The notes beneath the pieces were generated by a model. That model was given only the letters and a program-made list of their open reading frames with translations. It did not search any database and was not told where the DNA came from. Source: an uncultured Prevotellaceae bacterium (lineage in GTDB: Bacteria > Bacteroidota > Bacteroidia > Bacteroidales > Bacteroidaceae). Taken from it: a stretch of DNA of 47,797 nucleotides. Below are positions 40,158 to 47,797 of the stretch, piece after piece. Each line of letters starts with the position of its first letter. Within the stretch, counting starts at the first letter, position 1. The stretch is taken from contig CACXIP010000026.1 in NCBI GenBank assembly GCA_902767775.1, forward strand, positions 1-47,797, written 5' to 3'. Position numbers and translations under genes: made by a program.

Positions 40158-40958
40158 TCACCTCCCTTTTCTCATTCTGACGAATACATGAACCACGTGG
40201 CTGTTCTCGGCCTTTCGCTTCTCTATCTCAAAGTATCTGGGACATGACTCGATAAGTGGTGTCAGTTTGCTGAAACCATAGTTGCGTGGGTCGAAGTCGG
40301 GACGTTTTTTCAGGAGCAGGCTGCCCACCTCGGCAAGTGACACCCATTCGTTGTCGTCTGCCAGGTCGTCGATGGTCTTGCGGAGCAGCTTGATGATGGA
40401 ATAGCTGATTTTCTCCTTGGCAGGAGCCGCTTTTTTCTCCTCACCGCCAGATGACTCCAGGGATGCTGCTCCTTCTTGGGCTGTAGCTTCATCTTGTTGT
40501 GTTTCCTCATCATCGTTGCCGAGGTTCTCGATATAGATGAACTTGTCGCAGGCGACGATGAATGGCCGTGGCGTCTTCCGCTCACCCATGCCGATGACCA
40601 ACTTGCTCGATTCCCTCAGGCGGGTGGCGAGGCGGGTGAAGTCGCTGTCGCTGGAGATGATGCAGAATCCGTCGGCCTTGTTGCTGTGGAGGATGTCCAT
40701 GGCGTCGATAATCATGGCGGAGTCGGTGGCATTCTTTCCTGTGGTGTAGCTGTATTGTTGGATAGGCGTGATGGCGTTCTCAAGCAACACGGCTTTCCAA
40801 CCCGCCAAGTTGGGCTTTGTCCAGTCGCCGTAGATGCGCTTGATGGTGGGAACGCCGTATTTTGCTATCTCGCTGAGCATCTCCTCAACGTGTGAGTAGG
40901 GTACGTTGTCTGCGTCGAACAGTACCGCTAAAGTAAGTTCTTTTTTGTTTTCAGTCAT
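40158..40958 (-). CDS. NYN-domain (LabA-like) protein with C-terminal OST-HTH/LOTUS domain
   Basis: This 266-residue protein has an N-terminal NYN PIN-like nuclease fold with acidic residues in LFDADNVPY, NATDSAMIIDAMD and ISSDSDFTRLATRL. The fold is associated with RNA cleavage. After an acidic Ala/Glu/Gln-rich linker (about 150-185), the C-terminus (about 190-266: LLRKTIDDLADDNEWVSLAEVGSLLLKKRPDFDPRNYG) is an OST-HTH/LOTUS RNA-binding domain. The start at 40958 fits the domain. The frame runs on upstream only as a shadow of the symporter gene. It lies 59 bp after that gene on the same strand and may share its transcript. Confidence 0.88.
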   Translation of the reverse strand: MTENKKELTLAVLFDADNVPYSHVEEMLSEIAKYGVPTIKRIYGDWTKPNLAGWKAVLLENAITPIQQYSYTTGKNATDSAMIIDAMDILHSNKADGFCIISSDSDFTRLATRLRESSKLVIGMGERKTPRPFIVACDKFIYIENLGNDDEETQQDEATAQEGAASLESSGGEEKKAAPAKEKISYSIIKLLRKTIDDLADDNEWVSLAEVGSLLLKKRPDFDPRNYGFSKLTPLIESCPRYFEIEKRKAENSHVVHVFVRMRKGR

Positions 40959-41017
40959 ATCGTTTTTATGTCTTATCATCAATTGTTGTGCCAAACTATC
41001 ACATAGGTTGGCTATTT

Positions 41018-42202
41018 TTATTCCGTGTCGTGGTTGACCATGGTTGCCACGCAGGAGTCGGACCAGACGTTCTCGGCTGTCTCTATCATGTCGATGATGG
41101 TGTAGATGGGCAGGATGATGCCCAGCACGGCAATGGGAGCGCCTATCCCTGACATCAGTGATAGGGTGAGGAAATAGCAGCCCATGGGGACGCCGGCATT
41201 GCCGACAGCAGAGATGACGGAGATGAGTATCCACAAGAGGATGGTGCCAATGGTGATGGGTATCCCGCCATTTTGCATGACAAAGAGAGAGGTGACGAGG
41301 ATGAAGGCTGCACAGCCGTTCATGTTGATGGTGGTGCAGATGGGAAGCACGAAACGTGACACGTTCTTTCGTATACCGAGACGGTTCTCTGCCGTTTCCA
41401 TGGTGACGGGGAGCGTGGCAGCACTGCTTTTCGTGAAGAGCGCCATCAGTATGGCTGGCATCATCTTGCCCATGACGTGGATGGGGTTGTTGCCTCTTGC
41501 CAGCAGGAAGATGGGCAGAACGACGAAGAACTGCAGGAAGTTGCCTCCCAAAATCACCAATATGTATTTGCCGATGGAGTCGCCCACCACACCGGCAGAC
41601 ACCTGTGCCGACAGTTGCGCCGAGAATGCCACAATGCCCAGGGGCAGCGTCCATATCAGGCCACGGATGAGCAGATGGAGCAGTTCCTGAAAACCAAGGA
41701 AGCCCTTTACGACAACCGACTTGTTCTCCGAGTCCGGCAACTTCGACAGTCCGATACCAATGGCGAAGGCCAAGAGGAGCAGTGAGAGGACATTCCCCTC
41801 AAGGAAAGGCTTGGTGATGTTGTCGGGTATGACATTGATGATGTGGTCGGCATATGACATCTGTGGCGCTTCCAACGCCTCACCACCATGGGCGATAGCT
41901 TCTTCAGGCAGACTGCCTGGGGCTATCAGCACATAAAGTATGGCACCAACTGCGGCGGCTGCGATGGTGGTCAGCAACGTATAGGTCAGTGTGCGTCCGA
42001 AGATTTTCCCGTAGCCTTTTGAACCGAATGAAGCCAAGGTGGTGATAATTGCCAGTACGATGGTGGGAACGGCAAGCAACTGGAACAGCCGTGTATAGGC
42101 AGTGGCTATGAACGTCATCAACTGGTTGAGCCAGGAGATTCCGAACATTCCCAAAATGGCACCTACTATGAGGGCGCCTATCCAGATGATGGTCCTTTTC
42201 AT
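41018..42202 (-). CDS. Dicarboxylate/amino acid:cation symporter (DAACS family)
   Basis: This is an inner-membrane Na+- or H+-coupled carrier for glutamate, aspartate or C4-dicarboxylates, 394 residues. The family's conserved elements are present: TKSSAATLPVT (serine-rich hairpin), NMNGCAAF (a variant of NMDGT), GNAGVP and the cation/substrate helix ending ETAENVWSDSC. The usual DNV.D motif reads ENVWSD here. Together with DcuC at 9073 it gives the window two acidic-solute carriers. The NYN gene follows on the same strand. Confidence 0.9.
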   Translation of the reverse strand: MKRTIIWIGALIVGAILGMFGISWLNQLMTFIATAYTRLFQLLAVPTIVLAIITTLASFGSKGYGKIFGRTLTYTLLTTIAAAAVGAILYVLIAPGSLPEEAIAHGGEALEAPQMSYADHIINVIPDNITKPFLEGNVLSLLLLAFAIGIGLSKLPDSENKSVVVKGFLGFQELLHLLIRGLIWTLPLGIVAFSAQLSAQVSAGVVGDSIGKYILVILGGNFLQFFVVLPIFLLARGNNPIHVMGKMMPAILMALFTKSSAATLPVTMETAENRLGIRKNVSRFVLPICTTINMNGCAAFILVTSLFVMQNGGIPITIGTILLWILISVISAVGNAGVPMGCYFLTLSLMSGIGAPIAVLGIILPIYTIIDMIETAENVWSDSCVATMVNHDTE

Positions 42203-42258
42203 TCAATCACTCTCCGTAAATAATGTCTCGCACAAGTTTGCTCTATCATTTTCAGCCA

Positions 42259-42266
42259 CAAAGTTA
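42259..42266 (-). promoter_or_regulatory. Promoter -7 element of the symporter gene
   Basis: TAACTTTG on the minus strand is 56 bp upstream of the start at 42202. Confidence 0.58.
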
Positions 42267-42340
42267 TCGCTTTTCTTTCAAACGACTGAGATTTTATTCA
42301 TTTTTTCTTTTCAATCATGAGTAATGACGGGAAAAAACAC

Positions 42341-42348
42341 TACCTTTG
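42341..42348 (+). promoter_or_regulatory. Promoter -7 element of the isomerase-like gene
   Basis: TACCTTTG is 118 bp before the start at 42467, giving an unusually long leader of about 110 nt. Confidence 0.6.
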
Positions 42349-42378
42349 TAATCTATATCGACAAGTAGTCTTAAGAAG

Positions 42379-42417
42379 ATGATAAGGAGAGCTGAAAAAG
42401 CTGAGCAAGACCTATGA
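42379..42417 (+). other. Possible 12-residue leader peptide
   Basis: Within the long leader an ATG opens a 12-codon frame (MIRRAEKAEQDL), preceded by an A/G-rich stretch. It may be chance or a regulatory upstream frame. Confidence 0.25.
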
Positions 42418-42466
42418 GTCTATCCCTATGAAATAATTTTTTTCCAAAACAAATGTAATTTTCAAT

Positions 42467-43963
42467 ATGAAAAATGTACCAGTAATCAAGATTGGAATCG
42501 TCGCCGTAAGCCGCGACTGTTTCCCGGAGTCATTGGCTGTCAACCGTCGTAAGGCTATGATTGCCAAGTATGTAGAGAAGTATGGCACAGCCGACATCTA
42601 CGAGTGTCCTATCTGCATTGTCGAGAGTGAGATTCACGCTCAGCAGGCTCTTGAGGATGTGAAGAAGGCAGGATGCAACGCCCTCTGTGTGTATCTGGGC
42701 AATTTTGGTCCGGAGATTTCAGAGACCATGATAGCCGACTGGTTCCAAGGTCCTACAATGTTCTGCGCTGCTGCCGAGGAGACACAAGACAACTTGATTG
42801 ATGGCCGTGGCGATGCCTACTGCGGTATGCTTAATGCCAGTCAGGCACTCTCTCTGCGCAAGACTCGTGCCTACATCCCCGAGGAACCCGTTGGCGATGC
42901 TGCCGAGTGTGCAGAGATGATTCATGAGTTCTTGCCTATCGCACGTGCTATCGTGGGCTTGCAGAACTTGAAAATCATCAGCTTCGGACCGCGTCCCAAC
43001 AACTTCCTGGCTTGCAACGCTCCCATCCGTGCCCTCTATGACCTCGACGTAGAGATTGAGGAGAACTCAGAACTTGACTTGCTCGAGGCATTCCAAAAGC
43101 ACCAGGGCGACCCGCGCATCGACGATGTGGTGAAGGATATGGCTGCCGAGCTGGGCACAGGCAACAAGATTCCGTCTGTGCTGCCGAAACTTGCTCAATA
43201 TGAGTTGACATTGTTGGATTGGATTGAGGCCCACAAGGGCTCTCGACAGTTCGTGGCCATGGCCAACAAGTGCTGGCCTGCTTTCCAGACGATGTTTGGC
43301 TTCGTTCCCTGTTATGTGAACAGCCGCCTGACAGGTCGTGGCATTCCCGTGGCTTGCGAGGTCGACATCTATGGCGCCCTGTCTGAGTACATCGGTACAT
43401 GCATCACCCAGGATGCGGTCACCTTGCTCGACATCAACAACTCCGTTCCCAAGGATATGTTTGAGGAGAGCATCAAGGGTAAGAAATTTGAGTGCGACAG
43501 CTATACCGAGAAGGAGATTTTTATGGGCTTCCACTGCGGCAACACCGCTTCCTCAAAGGTGTGCAGCTGCCAGATGTGCTTCCAGCGCATCATGGCACGC
43601 GCCCTGCCCGTAGAGGTGACCAACGGTACGCTGGAGGGTGACCTGAAACCTGGCAAGGCTACCGTCTATCGTCTGCAGTCTACTGCCGACACCAAGCTCC
43701 GTGCCTATATCGCACAGGGAGAGATTCTGCCGGTGCCCACCCGCTCGTTTGGTTCTATCGGTACCTTTGGCATCAAGAACATGAGCCGCTTCTATCGCCA
43801 TGTCCTCATCGAGAAGCACTATCCCCACCATGCTGCCGTGATGTTTGAGCATGCAGGAAAATATCTCTGGGAGGTGCTGAAGTACATGGGCATTCCCGTC
43901 GACGAGATTGACTACAATTTCCCCAAGGGCGATTATTATCCCACCGAGAATCCGTTCGCTTGA
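42467..43963 (+). CDS. L-fucose/L-arabinose isomerase-fold protein
   Basis: This is a 498-residue cytoplasmic protein of the FucI/AraA isomerase superfamily, which converts aldoses to ketoses with a divalent metal. The first domain starts IKIGIVAVSRDCFPESLA and has NALCVYLGNFGPE. The probable metal-binding part includes VACEVDIYGALSEYIGTC and LLDINNSVP, and the C-terminus has FGIKNMSRFYRHVLIEKHYPHHAAV. It is shorter than E. coli FucI (591 residues) and belongs to the less-studied 'fucose isomerase-like' group common in Bacteroidales. No kinase, aldolase or transporter is adjacent, so the sugar cannot be inferred. Confidence 0.82.
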   Translation: MKNVPVIKIGIVAVSRDCFPESLAVNRRKAMIAKYVEKYGTADIYECPICIVESEIHAQQALEDVKKAGCNALCVYLGNFGPEISETMIADWFQGPTMFCAAAEETQDNLIDGRGDAYCGMLNASQALSLRKTRAYIPEEPVGDAAECAEMIHEFLPIARAIVGLQNLKIISFGPRPNNFLACNAPIRALYDLDVEIEENSELDLLEAFQKHQGDPRIDDVVKDMAAELGTGNKIPSVLPKLAQYELTLLDWIEAHKGSRQFVAMANKCWPAFQTMFGFVPCYVNSRLTGRGIPVACEVDIYGALSEYIGTCITQDAVTLLDINNSVPKDMFEESIKGKKFECDSYTEKEIFMGFHCGNTASSKVCSCQMCFQRIMARALPVEVTNGTLEGDLKPGKATVYRLQSTADTKLRAYIAQGEILPVPTRSFGSIGTFGIKNMSRFYRHVLIEKHYPHHAAVMFEHAGKYLWEVLKYMGIPVDEIDYNFPKGDYYPTENPFA

Positions 43964-43991
43964 CAAACGGCTTTTCTGTAGTGATATTATT

Positions 43992-44029
43992 AATTGGCGT
44001 ATGGCCCTCAAGCCATACGCCAATTTTTT
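43992..44029 (+). terminator. Terminator of the isomerase-like gene
   Basis: A perfect 14-bp stem (43992-44005 with 44012-44025) with a 6-nt loop is followed by T residues. Confidence 0.85.
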
Positions 44030-44084
44030 CTTGTTAGGTTTTGATGCCGACGACATCAAAGTGTCTACTATCATCACCAGAGTC

Positions 44085-44579
44085 TCATGAAGGGAGCTTT
44101 GGGCTATAAGATGGACGTCTGTAGCAGTGTTTTTCGGAGATTCGTCTTTCTTCGATTTCTTCGGTCTCATCAGGCCAACTCTCAGAGGGACTGTCCTCGT
44201 AATTAGCTTCCAAGATGCCTTCCTTTGAGACATAGTACAGCTTTCGCTTGCAATTGTGCCAGGTGTCCACATAACGGCACCACATTTCATACATGTCATA
44301 GGAGTTTCTCCAACCCATCCTGCTGAACTTGTGGAATATCATGCCGGCATCCATTCCGACGTGCTTGAGGAGAAAGCGTTTGATGTAATGGCACACATTC
44401 TTTTTAAACCGCAAGGATCTCCAAAATCCGCAATTGCCTCGGGAGAAAGGAATATGTCTTGCTTCATTATGGTGGTGGGCCACATACTTGCGGTCATACT
44501 TTATAAGCCACTGACAACCATCCAGCCAGTGAAACCTGTAGGACAGACCGATTTTCGAATTCTTTCCTGTTCTTTTCAT
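44085..44579 (-). CDS. Hypothetical basic protein, unknown family
   Basis: This 164-residue frame has no family I can name. It is rich in Trp, Tyr, His and Arg (HWLDGCQWLIKYDRKYVAHHHN, then RFLLKHVGMDAGMIFHKFSRMGWRNS and MWCRYVDTWHNCKRKLYYVS) with an acidic C-terminal stretch. The biased composition and lack of a rival frame suggest a real gene, perhaps transferred. The block FLLKHVGMDAGMIFHKF recalls small proteins of unknown function in other phyla that share an (L/F)xxxVGxxxxxxxxxx pattern, but this is weak. No promoter was found. Confidence 0.5.
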   Translation of the reverse strand: MKRTGKNSKIGLSYRFHWLDGCQWLIKYDRKYVAHHHNEARHIPFSRGNCGFWRSLRFKKNVCHYIKRFLLKHVGMDAGMIFHKFSRMGWRNSYDMYEMWCRYVDTWHNCKRKLYYVSKEGILEANYEDSPSESWPDETEEIEERRISEKHCYRRPSYSPKLPS

Positions 44580-44928
44580 TGTTGTTGACGATATTGGTTA
44601 CACTCTACCAAAAATGCATAGAGCTAATCATCAACTGATGGAACATGTTGCTTGACATTATTGAATACTACTTTGTGTTTGTAAATGATAGACTGTTATA
44701 AGATAAGAGCAATAGATTCCCGTCAATCTATCATCATGCCTAAAAAATATGTTTTTTTATGAAGATAACACATCTGATTCGTTACAACAATCGCCGCTTC
44801 CCAGTTCGCAACGCTCAAGCGCGAGAGTCAGAGTAAGCTCTAAGTTCTTTGTACAAATAAATGATAAACTTAGAAATAGTTGAATAATCCTAATCGTTTG
44901 TGTAACTTGCGAAAAAAAGTTCGAATTT
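44580..44928. other. AT-rich gap without a gene
   Basis: Apart from a small inverted repeat (44712-44718 with 44725-44731) and a CAATCGCCGCTTCCC sequence at 44788-44802, nothing is identified here. The latter is almost repeated at 45018-45032 in the candidate RNA. Confidence 0.4.
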
Positions 44929-44959
44929 TTGGAAGGTTCGCATTTTATTCGTATATTTG
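44929..44959 (+). promoter_or_regulatory. Promoter of the candidate RNA at 44966, with flanking inverted repeat
   Basis: TTG at 44929-44931 and TATATTTG at 44952-44959 have 20-bp spacing, a near-consensus promoter. A 7-bp inverted repeat (TTCGCAT at 44937-44943, ATGCGAA at 44967-44973) brackets the -7 element like an operator. No coding frame follows on this strand. Confidence 0.62.
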
Positions 44960-44965
44960 TAACGC

Positions 44966-45075
44966 CATGCGAATTTAGCTTCTCTTTATTACAGCACGGA
45001 GATAAGTGAATTATCAGCAATTGCCGCTTCCTCTGTGCTGATACGGGAAGCGGCAATTGTTGCATGTTAGTTTTC
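44966..45075 (+). ncRNA. Candidate structured RNA with mutually exclusive helices
   Basis: Downstream of a strong promoter, about 100 nt carry overlapping pairings. Helix A is 44992-45001 with 45031-45040 (10 bp, one G-U). Helix B is 45012-45019 with 45036-45043 (8 bp). Helix C is 45018-45031 with 45046-45059 (14 bp, perfect). Helix A pairs an upstream strand with the loop of helix C, so A and C could form a pseudoknot, or the three could be alternatives as in a switch. No open frame is present, and the next gene (GH3) is convergent. The 3' end is uncertain because no T-run follows immediately. It could instead be the 3' control region of the GH3 transcript. Confidence 0.45.
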
Positions 45076-45112
45076 CTTGATTCCAGAACTATTATTTCTT
45101 GAATGAAAAAGT

Positions 45113-47419
45113 CTACATGTCGGGCCTCATCACATCGTGACACTTCACCGAATACTGTTTGGAGAGATGATATGATGCTGTGGCACGGATGTCTTCCACA
45201 TTGGCTCCGAAACCGATGGTGTATTTGCCAGGAGCGGTCTCCCAGGACTGTGTGGCTTCGTTGTAGGAGGCCAGGTCGTAGAGCGATACCTTCATGGTGA
45301 GTGTCTCACTCTGGTTGGGTTGCAGCTCACGTGTCTTGGCAAATGCCTTCAGTTCGCAAGCGGGTTTCTCAAGGCCGCCAGCGGGAGCGCTGACATAGAG
45401 TTCCACGACTTCTTTGCCTGCTCGCTTGCCTGTGTTGGTGACGGTGATGGTAGCGGTGAGGCCATCCTTGGTGGCTTTGACCACGGGCTTGCTATAGGAG
45501 AAGGTCGTATAGCTCAGACCGAATCCGAAGGGATAAGACACTGACTTGTTGGCTGTGGTGAAGTAACGATAGCCCACGTTGATGCCCTCTGCGTGTTTGG
45601 TGTAATCTTGAAACTCCACCTTTTCGTTTCCGCGTCTGCGACCAGTTGTCGTAGGACGTACGTTGGGGAAGTTGGCGCTGGATGGCAGGTCGACGAGGTT
45701 GTTGGGCCATGTCATGGTGAGTTTTCCTGATGGATAAGCCTTGCCTGTCAGCACATCGGCCACAGAATAGCCGCCCTCCTGACCTGGTTGCCATGCAAGG
45801 AGGATAGCATCGGGCATCGACTTCCAGGAGGCTGTCTCGATGACATTGCCCATATTGAGCACGACAATCACGGGTTTGTTGGCCAAATGGAAAGCATTGC
45901 ATACATCGGTGATGAGTTGGCGCTCAACGTCCTTTAGGGTGAAGTCACCATCCTCCTGACGGTCGGAGCCTTCGCCAGCCTGACGGCCTAAGGTGATGAT
46001 GGCGAGGTCAGACTCCTGTGCTTGTGCGTTGATGATGGGACGACTGACGGCCATCTCCGGAAGAAGGGCTTTGCCCCAGAACCAACCGCCACGTGCAGGA
46101 CCGGCAGCTGTTAGGCTATGTTGATAGTTCTGGTAACTCTTGTAGAGGTCGGCGAGTTTGGGATTCACTTTCAATCCTGCAGCGGTGAGCCCCTGCATCA
46201 GGTCGATGGTGTAGGCTTTGTTCACATCGCCAGAGCCAGTGCCGCCGGCAATGAAGTCGTATGATGTCACACCGAAGACGGAGATGGTCTTCGTGCCGTC
46301 CATCGGCAATGCCTGTCCCTCATTCTTTAGCAGTACCATACCCTCGGTGGCGCTGCGGCGCGTCACATCGGCATGGGCTTTCAGGTCGGGCTTGTTGGAG
46401 TATTTGTAGGCACGGAAGGCAGGGGTCTTGACGAGATACTGCAAGATGCGCTTTACGCAGATGTCAAGGTCGGCTTCCTTTAAGACGCCACTCTTCACCT
46501 TTTCTATGATGTCATTGATTTGTGAGTCGTTGCCTGGTTCCATCAGGTCGTTGCCTGCCTGAATCTGGGCAGCCGTATTGCGCAGACCAGTCCAGTCGGT
46601 CATAACGATGCCGTCGAAACCCCATTCGTCGCGCAGGATGGTGGTGAGCAACTCACGGTTTTCCTGGGTGAAAGGACCATTAAGACGGTTGTAGGACGAC
46701 ATCACGGTCCAAGGAGCCGACTCACGCACGGCAATTTCAAAGCCCTTCAGGTAAATCTCGCGGAGGGCACGTTGTGACATCAACTCGTCTACGCCCATAC
46801 GGTTGGTCTCCTGAGAGTTGGCGGCGAAGTGCTTGACAGAGGTTCCCACACCCTGACTTTGCACCCCTCGCACGTAGGCGGCGGCAGTCTTACCCGTTAC
46901 AAGTGGGTCTTCAGAATAATACTCAAAATTGCGTCCACAGAGCGGTGAGCGGTGGATGTTCATACCTGGGGCAAGCAACACGTCGCAGCCATATTCCAGC
47001 ACTTCGTTGCCAATGCACTTTCCCACCTCCTCTATGAGTTGGGTGTTCCAGGTGCAGGCAAGAGCAGTACCTACAGGGAAACCTGTGCAGAAGTAGGTGT
47101 TGGAGTCATTGTCGCGTCTCGGACTGATTCTCACACCAGCGGGGCCGTCAGTGAGGACGGTAGAGGGGATGCCGAGTCGGGGAATGGCCTGTGTGGCACC
47201 AGCGGCGCCCGGCACACGTTGGGCATGTCCGCCAATCATGCCATTGTTGTCGCCTGTCGTTATCTGGCGGTTGCCGCCTACCACGAGCATGGCTTTCTCC
47301 TCAAGCGTCATGGCTTTGAGCACTTCATCTACATTGTCCGTCTGCAGCTTCACTTGCGCAGAGACAGAGCAGACAATCCCCAGTAGCAAAACACAATTGG
47401 TCAAAATCTGTTTTTTCAT
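45113..47419 (-). CDS. GH3 beta-glucosidase-type glycoside hydrolase
   Basis: This is a secreted enzyme removing terminal beta-linked glucose, xylose or similar residues from oligosaccharides. A signal peptide (from M at 47419, ending VSA-Q) precedes the (beta/alpha)8 domain (about 30-340) with LTDGPAGVRI, APGMNIHRSPLCGRNFEYYSEDP, VKHFAAN and the catalytic nucleophile in IVMTDWTG (Asp about 275). The second domain (about 370-610) has the GRQAGEGSDRQ region, and a C-terminal fibronectin-III-like domain (about 650-740) has PFGFGLSYTTF. At about 768 residues it has the normal length for periplasmic Bacteroidales GH3. ATG 47419 is preferred over 47425. Confidence 0.94.
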   Translation of the reverse strand: MKKQILTNCVLLLGIVCSVSAQVKLQTDNVDEVLKAMTLEEKAMLVVGGNRQITTGDNNGMIGGHAQRVPGAAGATQAIPRLGIPSTVLTDGPAGVRISPRRDNDSNTYFCTGFPVGTALACTWNTQLIEEVGKCIGNEVLEYGCDVLLAPGMNIHRSPLCGRNFEYYSEDPLVTGKTAAAYVRGVQSQGVGTSVKHFAANSQETNRMGVDELMSQRALREIYLKGFEIAVRESAPWTVMSSYNRLNGPFTQENRELLTTILRDEWGFDGIVMTDWTGLRNTAAQIQAGNDLMEPGNDSQINDIIEKVKSGVLKEADLDICVKRILQYLVKTPAFRAYKYSNKPDLKAHADVTRRSATEGMVLLKNEGQALPMDGTKTISVFGVTSYDFIAGGTGSGDVNKAYTIDLMQGLTAAGLKVNPKLADLYKSYQNYQHSLTAAGPARGGWFWGKALLPEMAVSRPIINAQAQESDLAIITLGRQAGEGSDRQEDGDFTLKDVERQLITDVCNAFHLANKPVIVVLNMGNVIETASWKSMPDAILLAWQPGQEGGYSVADVLTGKAYPSGKLTMTWPNNLVDLPSSANFPNVRPTTTGRRRGNEKVEFQDYTKHAEGINVGYRYFTTANKSVSYPFGFGLSYTTFSYSKPVVKATKDGLTATITVTNTGKRAGKEVVELYVSAPAGGLEKPACELKAFAKTRELQPNQSETLTMKVSLYDLASYNEATQSWETAPGKYTIGFGANVEDIRATASYHLSKQYSVKCHDVMRPDM

Positions 47420-47531
47420 AATCATGTTATTAAGTTTATGTCATAGGTATTTAGCATGGACAGTTTAATCGGATTTAGGCTATCACTGTAACCGTCAAAT
47501 TCAAAATGCATCCTTTTTTGCAATTCTTCCA

Positions 47532-47564
47532 CAAAAATACAAATGCATATTGAAAGAAAAACAA
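47532..47564 (-). promoter_or_regulatory. Promoter of the GH3 gene
   Basis: TATTTTTG on the minus strand (47539-47532) has a TTTG box ending at 47562 about 22 bp further upstream. The leader would be about 110 nt. The rest of 47420-47733 shows no gene; the open frame at 47501-47734 overlaps this promoter and is not credible. Confidence 0.5.
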
Positions 47565-47733
47565 ATTCTTGCCATTTTTTTACTTAAATAGCAAGAATTG
47601 ATACAAAAAGATTTGATGGGTTGGTTATTTTGTTTATTGAAAGCCAGTTTTTGATGATTTGTCTGTCCTTTCAATAGTTCAATAACTTGAAAAACTCTGT
47701 AAGCGTCTCCGCGATTACGCATTGCACGGTTCA

Positions 47734-47771
47734 AGAAAAAGCCTATAGATTTTGGTCTATAGGCTTTTTCT
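47734..47771. terminator. Strong hairpin terminator at the right edge
   Basis: A perfect 15-bp stem (47734-47748 with 47757-47771) with an 8-nt loop ends in a run of five T on the plus strand and five T on the minus strand, so it could act both ways. The minus direction would end a transcript entering from beyond the window. The last 26 bases hold nothing else identifiable. Confidence 0.75.
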
Positions 47772-47797
47772 CGGTTTCCACCTGTCAGGAAGCAGGT

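Noticed and set aside
40959-41654. N-terminal extension of the NYN frame into the symporter gene
   Set aside because: The extension is a shadow of the symporter in another frame, with His/Arg-rich nonsense composition. The NYN domain begins at the ATG at 40958.
47699-47720. Left end of an IS66 element (GTAAGCGTCT-like start)
   Set aside because: The resemblance is ten bases, with no transposase gene or matching inverted end visible before the window stops.
47501-47734. 77-codon minus-strand frame at the right edge
   Set aside because: It overlaps the GH3 promoter and leader and matches no family.

Overview
The window looks like a chromosomal segment of a Bacteroidales bacterium, most likely Prevotella or a close relative. 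The evidence is consistent. Roughly twenty upstream regions carry the Bacteroidetes -7 element TAnnTTTG, the primary sigma factor is the short form lacking region 1.1, and surface lipoproteins have an acidic stretch after the lipobox cysteine. There is also a BspA-like leucine-rich repeat protein, an exbB-x-exbD-exbD operon and many single polysaccharide or ester hydrolases. No rRNA, CRISPR array, SusC/SusD pair or intact mobile element is visible.

Layout. 1-2.2 kb: rpoD and a CDF zinc transporter, both leftward. 2.3-5.9 kb: membrane FKBP isomerase, EamA exporter, BspA-like protein with a dockerin. 6.1-18.1 kb: a leftward SusR-like membrane regulator faces a rightward eight-gene operon containing a lipoprotein, DcuC carrier, isoaspartyl dipeptidase, porin, M14 carboxypeptidase, second porin, serine-hydrolase lipoprotein and secreted domain-repeat protein, ending at a perfect 16-bp terminator. 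18.1-23.6 kb: IS66 scrap, LOG-family protein, EttA-like ABC-F protein, ExbB/ExbD cluster. 23.7-26.6 kb: leftward cluster DUF2975, XRE regulator, CarboxypepD_reg protein, GH28 pectinase. 26.7-29.3 kb: decayed phage-tail island with two small opposite-strand membrane genes, a candidate structured RNA, a GC-rich palindromic repeat and tRNA-Ser(CGA). 29.4-33.1 kb: nitrilase-like amidase and two esterases. 33.2-40.1 kb: beta-carbonic anhydrase, AlkZ-like glycosylase, a small unknown, and a 1596-residue exonuclease-RecQ-UvrD fusion. 40.2-47.8 kb: NYN/LOTUS protein, dicarboxylate symporter, L-fucose isomerase-like enzyme, an unknown, a second candidate structured RNA and a GH3 beta-glucosidase.

The most system-like unit is the 8.0-17.9 kb operon with its divergent regulator. 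Its parts cover surface binding, outer-membrane passage, secreted peptide trimming, inner-membrane dicarboxylate/aspartate exchange and cytoplasmic cleavage of beta-aspartyl dipeptides. This suggests a locus for acquiring and fermenting isoaspartyl or aspartate-rich peptides; that reading is inference. The dual-helicase fusion and the two promoter-driven candidate RNAs are the other items most worth testing.

Limits: all calls come from reading the sequence and from remembered family features. No database search or folding calculation was run.
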